Source of the DNA: Vitellaria paradoxa | Taxonomy: Eukaryota > Streptophyta > Magnoliopsida > Ericales > Sapotaceae | DNA length: 64,000 nucleotides | Direction of reading: 5' to 3' | NCBI GenBank assembly: GCA_019916065.1 | Contig: CM034242.1 | Location: 43,219,010 to 43,283,009, forward strand | Shown: positions 12,211 to 45,600 of the stretch, one piece after another | How positions within the stretch are numbered: position 1 is the first letter of the stretch | Layout: each line of letters opens with the position of its first letter | Made by a program: the position numbers and the translations under genes | Notes under the pieces: generated by a model | Seen by the model: the letters and a program-made list of their open reading frames with translations, nothing else | Database searches by the model: none | Told to the model about the DNA's origin: nothing

Positions 12211-12349
12211 GGGTGCGTTTGGTTTGCTAAAAACCACTAAAAAAACTCTGAAAACCTCAAAAAGTTATCAATTTTTTATCATACTGCACGAATTGTAAAC
12301 ATATAAATTATTTTATTTTATCTCACTTTTTGTCACTCCAAACGCACCA
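12211..12349. mobile_element. MITE-like foldback, 139 bp
   Basis: The left end GGGTGCGTTTGGTTTGC and the right end ACTCCAAACGCACCA are inverted copies. The centre contains CTGCACGAATTGTAAAC, which recurs (CTGCACG plus ATTACGA or ATTATGA, in either orientation) near 41990 and 24310. These look like members of one short-element family with a conserved centre. Confidence 0.6.
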
Positions 12350-13380
12350 TATATTTATTATTTATTATTAAAAGAACATTTTTCTCTCTCATCTTCTCCT
12401 TCGTCTTAATCTTACGTGGCATATTTTAATACTTTCTATTTTCTAAATACTATCTCCTTAATCATTCACAAAAAAATTAATTTTTTTTTGTCCACATCGA
12501 TAGATGAATAAAACTTTACTTTTTTATTTTGTTTATAAAATCACCAGGATTGTGACAAACGATCTTAATTAATGTAAAAACTTGTGAATTCATGAAATGG
12601 ACATATTTGCTTATTGGTTCATTATAGTTGAATCCATTTGTTTATTATTTTGTCATAGTTATAAAATTTATATCTAAATGTTAATTTAGGAAAGTGATTA
12701 TAAATTATTGAATATTACTTAAATTTAAGAAAATTGATATATTTTAAATTAAAAAGCACAAAAAATGCCTATATGTTAATATTAATAAAAATACGCAGAT
12801 ATTAATTAGGTTCAAGAGTAATAGTTTTTATAAAAATTTAAATTTATTATGTTGACAATTAAGTTGAGAAATTATTTGAATAATATTTTTAATTCAAGCC
12901 AATAATTAAAAAAATAGAAGTCTATATTAAAAATTTAATAAACATTTTAAAATAAAAAAAATCAGCTCGATTAAGTAAGTTTCATATTTAATATATATTC
13001 TATAGTGAAATTAAAATTTTAAAATTGAATCAAATTGAGATTTGATAAAATATAAATTTTTATAACTTATATAAAAACTTGATTTTAATCAGTTTTATCT
13101 ATTTATTAAAATTGACATAAATAAAAAAGTAGAAATATAAAAATATAATTCAATAACAATTATTTGAAATTATATAATTTTATTAAAATAATTATAATAT
13201 ATTTAAAAGTTTATTTTTGTCAATAAAAAATTATTATATAATTCCACTAGTTAGGTTTTAAATAAAAGATATTTTAAATATTAAAACTTTAAATGAGGAT
13301 TGGCAGCGAAAATGCCAAAATGCAATATTTTATTTATTCCACATAGTTAGCCTATGCCGCAGCTTTTGTAGCACCAAGTT

Positions 13381-13924
13381 TTGCCCTTTAATAAGAAATA
13401 CAGTCTATGCAGATATATATATATATATATATATAATATAAATCCCCAATTGGTAGCAGAGAGTTTGGCCTTTCTTTTCTGTGCATTAATCGGAGTCATC
13501 GTCATCATCTTCTTTATTGATCCCCTTCGTTATAATTCCATTTCGATCGATTTCCCTATCTGATACTCTGTGTACGAATCTCCAATTTTGGTTTGTGTCT
13601 TTAATCCCTCTTCGCCTCCGATTTCCTCTTCTTGTACCAAGAAGATTTCGAAGGTGAAGAATTGGTTTCGAATCTTCTGACTGCGATTGTGATTGCGATT
13701 GCGATTTCGATTGCGATTGCGATTGCGATGGATCTAATACCCCGAATTTGGTTGTCTTGATGGCTAAGGGTTTTGGTGAATGAGTATGGGGTTGGAATCA
13801 TCTGGTAAATTTTCCGGGTGACAATTGCATCTGAAGAGGTGCCAATCTACTCGGTGAATCGGTGAGTTGGAGCTTTGATATACATTTATATATATACATA
13901 TTTATTTATAGAGGCGTGAGGATC
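13381..13924 (+). promoter_or_regulatory. YAK1: YAK1 upstream region and leader with three uORFs
   Basis: A long TA repeat (about 13413-13436) precedes the likely transcription start; the actual start is not known. Upstream of the main ATG at 13925 are three short open frames: uORF1 13728-13760 (10 codons plus stop), uORF2 13760-13783 (7 codons plus stop; its ATG overlaps the uORF1 stop as TGATG) and uORF3 13786-13821 (11 codons plus stop). I see no other ATG between about 13410 and 13925. A GATTGC hexamer repeat (13684-13728) ends at the first uORF start. If the transcript starts before 13728, all three would be scanned before the kinase start and would be expected to lower its translation; that is inference. 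Confidence 0.6.
13684..13728 (+). repeat. GATTGC hexanucleotide repeat in the YAK1 leader
   Basis: About seven units of GATTGC, with one GATTTC and one GATTGT variant, lie immediately upstream of the first uORF. Repeats of this kind in leaders change length readily, so allele differences are likely. Confidence 0.8.
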
Positions 13925-37658
<23,734 letters not shown>

Positions 37659-40345
37659 TGCTGCAATTAATAGCTTTAATTTCCCCCCCCCCCCCCAGGG
37701 GGGCCTATGTTTTGAGGGGTTGGCCGAAAAGGTTGTACGAGAAGTTGCTAATCCAACCATTCTCATTAATTGTGCTTGCATAAATATAATTCATGATTGT
37801 GGTTTCATTATTTTCTGGTCAGTTCCCATCAATTTCTGGTAGTTATGCCTCAAAACAAGATTTTGCTTGAATACAACACCCATTCATATATTTTTATTGC
37901 TGAAGGAATTTAACCTGGTTTTGGAGGTGTTTAATGCCGCAGGGAGAAGAAAAGATAATCACAGGGAGGGTGTAGGTGATGGCTGGAGTCTCATATGTTC
38001 ATTACAACTTGAATTTATTACTCAAATCACACACAATTGCAATTACTCTATGAATTAGATGAATAAGGTTCGGCAATGCCTCTGCTTTTTATTCACTTGT
38101 TCCATTCAATGACATTGATGCCTTCTTCGTAAGCTTTGGTTGGGCACGCCAAATTCCATGTAATTTGAATAAGTTTTATTGGTTTAGGGCCGCGCATTCA
38201 AAGAATTATGGGTGTGCTGAATAGTGGGTTTCATTCCCCTCCTTTCAGGGTGGTGGGGGAAGGATGAGAAGTTCCATGTGCAGAGTTTTGTTCTGTAGCT
38301 AATGTTAATTTGTCAACCATTTTTTGGGTGTTTTTGGTTTCCTTTTGAGTGATTTTGAGTTAGTTGATATGGTCGCGATTTTAGTTGGTTAAGACAGGCG
38401 TGAGTGTGCTAGCAGCAGTCCTCTTCTGTTGGAAATGATATGTTATTGTAGGTAGTATTGAGCTGTTTGCAAGGCAAAATTTTCTTCTCTCGCCTGTCCC
38501 AGTAGCGGCTCATCATCTCTTCGACATTAGGTTTCAAGTTTTTGGGCTTCCTAACCATTTCAAATTTGCGCAGATTCTTTATTTTTTGAAGCGTTGTAAC
38601 AAATAAACATTCATTATAGTTGTGTTATTCTCATTTTACCCTTTTAACTTGTAAAAGTAAAAATGGGGCTCCAAGAGTTTCTTTTTTTTTTTTTTTTCTT
38701 TCTTTCTTTTTAACTCTTAGATGTCAGTTACTCTCTCTTGGTTATCACTATCAGCACTCTTGGGAAGCTTCGACAACTATGACAGCTTGACAGACTAAAG
38801 GTATAAACTGAATATTAATTTATTAGAACATATTTTTTTATTTAGAAATGGAATGAAGTGAAATTTTGTTTATATGTTCAGTGCTTTTTGTGCGTCCTTC
38901 TAATTTATTTTTCATTCATATATTTTACGGTTAGTAGGCGGAGGAAGAAAAAGGGGTCTAACAACGTGAAGAGGAAATTCAATTTTAGTGGTGCTTATTT
39001 TTATGCTTAAAAATGCTACGTTGTTGTAATTGTAGTTGTGGTAGATTTTTTTTTTTTAAAAGGCAGACTGTGTGTTCTAAGGGCATTTGCATGTCCACTA
39101 ATCGCACATTTCCCCTTGGAGGGGTGCCTGCGTTGGTCAGCTTGCTCAGTTGTGATTGACGCGTCCGAACAATTTCGCTTTATGTTCAAACGGAGTATCT
39201 TTCTTTTTTATCATCATTTCCCATTTCATTATTTGCATTTAGGGTAACAAAAAAATAAAATAAAGTAAAATAAATTATAAGTTCGTAATTCATATAGTGA
39301 GAGAAAAAGTTAGTAACTTTTAAAATTTTTTAATATGTTTTAACGTTTTTAAGAGTTTTTTGTTACTCTAAATGGAGCTTAGTATCTTTGTTTACTTTGT
39401 CACAATGTAAAAAAAAAAAAAAAAAAAAAGACAAAACTATTATATGTATATTTTTTAATTTTTATTTATTAATATCTGTATTTTTTTAAATTTTATGAAA
39501 ATTTGGAAAAAAAATTAATATCGTGTTAAGATCATGCAGGTCATCGTTCTCTCAGAAAAAATTTAGTATTTTATATTTTTTTATTGATATAAAATTTTAA
39601 ATATATATTTTGTCTTTTGAAAAAAAAAGGTTTCGTTTTTATGCTTTTGCAACAAATTAAATTTTAAAGTTCTCATAGTTGTAAGTAATATATATACAAA
39701 TAATAATTTTTTTTAAAAAGATTTAAAAAAAGTTCATACCAAAAATAATATTTTTGTAATAAAAAGGTTTTTAATAATTATTCATACTGATAAGAAACTT
39801 TTAAATATGTTAGATAAAATATTATAAACAAGTAGTCAATGGCACATTAATAATTTTTATATTTAAAATGAGTGATTTATTATTCAATTACGTTTTAAAT
39901 AAAGAAAAGGAAACCCTTTTCAAAGAGGGAGAGTGAGAAAGAACAGTAGTTTTGGAGAAGGGATTATGGGTTTTTAGAGTTGAAATATAACTTTATAAAT
40001 TAAAATTATATTTTTTGCTTTTAGATTTTTATGAATTTTATTCACTTATCATAATTAAAATATTTTTATCCATTGGATGAATTTTCATAAGAATTTAAGG
40101 GATAAAAATACAATTTTAACTTTTAAAGTAAAATTTACTTCTGAATTCTTTCGTACTTAATCCGAGTAGAGGAGTATTTTCTAAAGAGAGGGAAAAAAAG
40201 TAGAAATAAATAGATAACAATGAGAAAAATTAATTAGGGAGAGTGAATCAAGGTAATATACAATAAGAGAGGATGATAATTTGTCAATAATTAAAAAGAA
40301 TCCTAAATAATCTCGAGTATTAACAAATTTGCTCTGACATTATTA

Positions 40346-40990
40346 GAGATGAGGGATATCAACGAGACGAGTATAGGACGAATATGACATTTCTCTTCGT
40401 CGTCCCCGTTTAGCAATACACTTACTCGTTCCCGTCTTCCGCTCTCATCCTTGTTTTAGGAAAAAAAATTTTCCTCATACCTGTCCCTACAAGGTAATGA
40501 ATTATCCATCTCTATTCTCGTTTACCCGCCAAGTATATTAACTATTACAAATTATATGTTATATGTATAAAATAATATTTAAAATTATTATAAATATTAT
40601 ATATATTAAATAAAAATATATATTACATATATATATTAAATAAAAATTAAAAAAATACATATAAATCTTTGACTTTGATTGGTGCACTTAATCAAAGCGA
40701 AAGAAACTTTTATTTATAATCTCACAAGACCTCCACTTCTTTGTGAGAAATCAATGTGGGACTTCTAAAGGAGGCACCGCGCCAACAAAATTAACAAATA
40801 AATATTTAAACGGGTACGGGACGAGGTGGGAACTATCGTACCCATCCCTATCCTTATACCCGTATTCATTCGGGTAACATTTCAAATCTCCATACCTGTC
40901 CCTGTCCCCACTATTAACATCTCTATATCTTCCCCGAACAGGACAGGTGAAGCGGGTACCCACTAGGTACGGATATATTTGACATCCCTA
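40346..40990. mobile_element. Non-autonomous hAT-like element, 645 bp, flanked by 10 bp direct repeats
   Basis: Perfect repeats GACATTATTA lie at 40336-40345 and 40991-41000. The ends are imperfectly inverted: left GAGATGAGGGATATCAAC, right TTGACATCCCTA (reverse complement TAGGGATGTCAA). Inside each end are strings of CGGGTACGGG / CCCGTACCC type, a feature I recall from plant hAT-type repeats with TAGGGGTG-like ends. hAT duplications are usually 8 bp, so the exact edges could shift by a base or two each side. No transposase is present. Confidence 0.7.
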
Positions 40991-41905
40991 GACATTATTA
41001 CCACCTTTTATAAATATGCACATATACTAGATGTAGATGTACATATTATGTGTGTGACTTTTTATTTTAAGTAAATATATGTAGTTTTAATTTTATATAG
41101 ACTAGCAAACAAATTTAAAATAAAAATTATTGAAACACTTGTAAAATATTAAATGATTAATTTTAAATGGTATTAAGTAAATAATTTCTAATTAAATGGC
41201 ATTTTGAAAAGGTAAAAATATGTAAGGATAATGGGCTAAAAATAGTATTTATGAAATGTTAAAATATGCAAAATTAAATTTACTTAATTAAGTGAAATAT
41301 ACTAAAATTTTTCATTTCCATGAAAAGTATTAGTAATTGTGGAAAGTTGGGAGGTATTTGTTAAAAAAAGATAAAAAATTTTACCCAATTTGAGACTTCA
41401 TTTAATTCAAAGTTTCACCAAATGCCCTTAATATTTCATTTATATAAATAATAACATAGAAGTATAGATGTATACCTTATATAAATTAAAAGGTTGGGGA
41501 AAAGGGAGAGAGATGAATGGATGAGATTGATATAAGAAAATACTCAATGTCTAAAAGTTAGGGTATTTCGATAAATCAAAAAATTAGTAAAAACGGTAGA
41601 CTGATGCATTTAGAAAGTTTTCCATATTTTTATAATTTTAAATTCAAAGTCTTATGATTTTAAAATTTTGAGCAAAATGTGTGCTTGGAGTACAAAAAAT
41701 TATTATAAATTAGTATATGCGACAATCTTGTAATTAGCGTAATATATAAAAAGTTTATATTTTATTGAGATTTATAAAGATTTATTGTGTTTTTTAAACT
41801 CTAAACAAAGTTTAATGTAAGTGTAATAAGTAGATTTTAAGTCCATTTATCTGTAAGAATTTTTTATTAATAAAAAAGCCGAATACATGCGAACACACTA
41901 GCCTT

Positions 41906-42055
41906 TGGACCCGTTTGGTGAGTAAAAATTTGTTAAAAATTTTTAAAAATTTCTGTTAATTTTATATCACATCAATTTTTTTCTCTTACTGCACGTATTA
42001 CGAACTCTCTCCAAATTAAAATTTATCTCATTTTTTTTACTCCAAACAAACCCTT
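41906..42055. mobile_element. MITE-like foldback upstream of MEX1
   Basis: The left end ACCCGTTTGGTGAGTAAAAA and the right end TTTTTTACTCCAAACAAACCC are inverted near-copies. The centre has ACTGCACGTATTACGA, shared in part with the element at 12211-12349. It lies about 600 bp upstream of the MEX1 start codon. Confidence 0.55.
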
Positions 42056-42300
42056 TATAAGTACCAAACTTAGGCATTATTTGGAAACTTTCAAAACAAA
42101 AAAAAATGGTAGTTTTACTTTTTTTTATTTTTTTAAAAATAATCAAAATTATTTTTTTCATTTTTTCAAATTATGAAAAATAAATATATCAAATTAAAAA
42201 AAAATAAAATAAAATTATAAAAATTTAATTTTTTTCTCCTCGAACAAAAAAATAATTAATTAAAAACATTTTTCATGTGATTTCTGGGTTACCCAACCCC

Positions 42301-42677
42301 CTGTCTAGTCCCACTCTGTTCACGTGCTCGGGGTGTCATTAAATATCTCTGATCCGGAAACAGCGTTCAGAAAAGAAAGGCAAAATCGCTATCAAAGGCC
42401 TCGCCACGTGTCCCTCCGATATTCGCTCATTGGACACCGCCCAATCTAAGAGCACTGCAGGGTACCGGGAATAGAAGAAAGAATAACCGCCTTTTCACTT
42501 GCCACCGCTGCCTCCTCCTTCCGCCGGAAATTAAGATCAACCGCGGCCGCGCCGCGTTCCTCCCCCTTCCTATTCATTCACTTTTCCTTTTCCGGTGCAC
42601 AAAGTACTACTACTACTCTTCCTTCTTCTTCTTCGTACTTGCAACCCTCCTCTCTCGCTGATCCGAGTTTGTCTCTA
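42301..42677 (+). promoter_or_regulatory. MEX1: MEX1 promoter and leader with two G-boxes
   Basis: CACGTG occurs at 42321-42326 and again within GCCACGTGTCC (about 42403-42413), a G-box/ABRE-like core. From about 42490 the sequence turns pyrimidine-rich (CTCCTCCTTCC and TCTTCCTTCTTCTTCTTCG), typical of a plant leader. No canonical TATA box stands out and no ATG precedes 42678. G-boxes suggest light, clock or ABA input, which would fit night-time maltose export, but that is inference. Confidence 0.5.
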
Positions 42678-45600
42678 ATGGCGGGTTCTCTATTACCCTT
42701 AGGAAGGGCACCTGTCCGCCCTTTGCGATCCTCCATTAGTTACGGCTCTGAGCCGGACGTGGCCCCCTGCCGTCACTCGCCATTAAACCCTTCTCTGTTA
42801 TACCAACAACGCCCTCGTACTGTCAATTTGAATTTGCTATTGGTCGGTGCCGGCCTGTCAATCTCGCCGCTCCGTCACCGGCTCAAACCGATTCTCGCTC
42901 TCGAGTCCGACGGCGCGTCCCATCCCATTCACCAGGACCCGGTAAGAAGACAGTTCAAATTGGTTTGTGTTCTGTCTCTGTTATTTCGAAGACTTGGATA
43001 ATCATGTGCCCTCTATTGTATTGTAGATGAAATATACCGATACGTCAAATTGTTTTCCTATATTTTCCTTCATTTACTGACGTATTGACGGATTGTACTT
43101 TTCTAATTGAAAAAAAAAAAATAGAGATCTGTGACATCCAAGAGCAGCAGTGAGAGCTTCGAGCAATGGGATAGTTTGACAGCCAAGTTCGCAGGAGCTT
43201 CAAATATACCATTTTTATTGCTGCAACTGCCTCAGATTGTGCTTAATGCTCGTAATCTTTTGGCCGGCAAGAAGACTGCACTCTTGGCTGTTCCATGGCT
43301 GGTAAAATCTAAATTTTACCTATGATACCCCCCTCCCAAAAAAAGAGCTAGTGTTGCTCCGAATTTGGGAACATAATTGTGATACCAAAAAATAACGCAG
43401 GGGATGTTCACTGGATTGGTTGGGAATCTTACATTGCTGTCCTACTTCGCGAAGAAGAGGGAGAAAGAGGTTGTGGTGGTGCAGACATTGGGAGTGGTAT
43501 CCATATATGTGGTCATTGCCCAGCTGGCCATGGCTGAAGCTATGCCTCTCCCTCATTTTACTGTCACTTCCATTGTGGTGGCCACCGGCCTTGTCATAAA
43601 CTTTATGTTCTACTTCGGTTTGCTTAGTGCTGGAATCTGGCGTGTTTGGGAAGATTTCACTACCATCGCCGGGCTCTCTGTACTTCCCCAAGTAATCTTT
43701 CTTCCTCTCTGCCTTTGACTCTCTGAAAAGGTTCCCGCCACCCCCCTCCCCCCCCCGGGGGGGGGGACCCACTAGCTCTGTATTTTATATATTCTGTTAA
43801 TCTGCCCTTAGTATGGGTTTCGTCTCCCCGTTGATTGGAATGCAGGTCATGTGGTCGACGTTTGTACCATATATTCCCAACAGTGTTTTGCCGGGGGCAG
43901 TTGCTTTTGTCATAGCCGTGGTAGCAGTTGTTATGGTGAGCTAGCAATTACACGTGGTTTTCAGCTATATGTAGTAGGTATTCTGATAGAGCTAGCTAGA
44001 TTCAATCCATTATGGATATCATGAAGTTAGCTTCCTTTCCTTTTTCCCATTTCTTCGAGCGAGTCATCAACTGTTATATTTCTGGTGTGCAATCATGGTT
44101 TGCATAGACTTAGAAGTTCTTCCTTGTACCCAAGTGGCGCAATTCTTAAATAGAACTGAACCTCAAAAGAAAGGTTAAAAAACTCCACGATTTAAACATA
44201 TTGAAGTTACCCATCTTTCTAATAGAATGTATATCATCTTTCAGAGTCTTTGACAGATGTACCACTAGGCCAGTAGCAAAGTCATATTATTCCTATGGCT
44301 TGGTTTTATTATTATGAAAAGGCTACTTGCATGCATTAAATTAGGCTTATATTAGATCGCCTATTAGGATGACGAGATGTTTCCAACATTCCTTGCCTTA
44401 AGCCTTAATGTTGTGATTTACCTATTTTATTATGGGTTCAATGTTTCATATACTCTCACAGAAAAGATAACTAAGATAGAATGAACTGACCCCAACTAGT
44501 TTGGGACTAAAGTTTTGTTGATTTGAGTTGAGTTGTATTACAGTTTCAATATGTTTGGACCTAAGTATTGATAGCATCATAATTTTTGATTGGAGGGCAG
44601 CCACTTGCTCAAGAGGGTGAGATGGTATATGGTATTGTGGAGTTCTATATTAATTTATTATCCTAAATGGAGCAATGGAGTCCATGGAGCCCTTAGTTGG
44701 ATAATTCGACTGTTTATCCATTTCTTCTGGTGCCAGTATATGTCTTGAGCCTGCCCCTTTTTTCAAAGAGGTTTTCACAACAGTAAAGCTTTTGAACGGG
44801 GATAAAGCACCAAGACCAAACAAAATGAAGTTGGCTTCTCTCTCTCTAGCTATCGGGATGTTATTATGGAAGATCTGATGTGGGTGTTTGAGGAATTCTA
44901 TGAGAGTCTTAATTCCTTAAAAAAAAAAAAAATTGAGTAGAGGATATTAGGGACTTTTAACCTATTAGTTTGGTTGGGGTTTGTATAAATCGTCAGCCAA
45001 AGTGTTGGCATTGAGATTGGAGAGTGTTTTAAGTGGAATAGTGTTAGAATCTCAAAAATTCTTATGTGGAGGGTTGCAGATGCTTTTTAAAATGCCCCCT
45101 ATACAGATAACTCCATACTAATAATAATTATTTCCTGATTGTGAAATCGGGAACAAACCACTAAATTCTAACATTGAGACTGCCATGACATCCTTTACAA
45201 TGGCAGAAGGATTGTAGACCCACGTGCTATTTGGGAAACAACTTGGTGGAAAACATCCTTCAATTGGACCCCATTGCTTTTAAATCATCTATGAACCATC
45301 TCTTCCCAGATGTATCTATATCTATATTAACCATTCTCTAAGGCTTTACCTGCTCTTGTGTCATGCTTTGGAGTGCCAATAATCTATACCTAAAGAATAC
45401 AAATAATCTATCTTTATTGATGTCTGTAATTTTCTCACAGTTAACCAAAAAGAATACAAATAGGGAATTGTTTTACCTTATCTTTGCCAATTATATCTTG
45501 GCATACATATTACATAGAAATTAGAAGAAATATTTCATTAGGGCGAATAGTCTTGGCAATTTGTTTCTCCATCATTTTGAGCAAGTACTTGGATCTTGGT

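Larger units (their letters stand above)
8101..13400. other. AT-rich intergenic spacer with several MITEs, no gene seen
   Basis: This stretch separates the BAHD pseudogene from the YAK1 gene. Long open frames here (for example 9700-9885 and 11628-12020) are low-complexity Phe/Leu/Ile/Lys strings with no family signal. Separate entries cover the MITEs at 9083-9403, 10627-10872 and 12211-12349. A further candidate foldback at about 8233-8594 has ends resembling TGTTTGG(A/T)GTGATTTG. Confidence 0.6.
37659..42300. other. Intergenic region between YAK1 and MEX1
   Basis: The YAK1 3' UTR probably occupies the first part; a C-rich tract at 37682-37705 and an AATAAA at 38602-38607 lie within reach. 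Beyond 38.7 kb the sequence is AT-rich with no gene. It holds a hAT-like element (40346-40990) and a MITE (about 41906-42055). A simple pyrimidine tract lies near 38680-38710. Confidence 0.5.

Noticed and set aside
13861..13914. Possible tiny intron in the YAK1 leader (gtgagt to tttatag)
   Set aside because: At about 54 bases it is below the usual minimum plant intron length.
43320..43772. 150-codon minus-strand open frame
   Set aside because: It lies antisense to MEX1 exon 3 and its apparent length depends on the C/G tract. There is no family signal.
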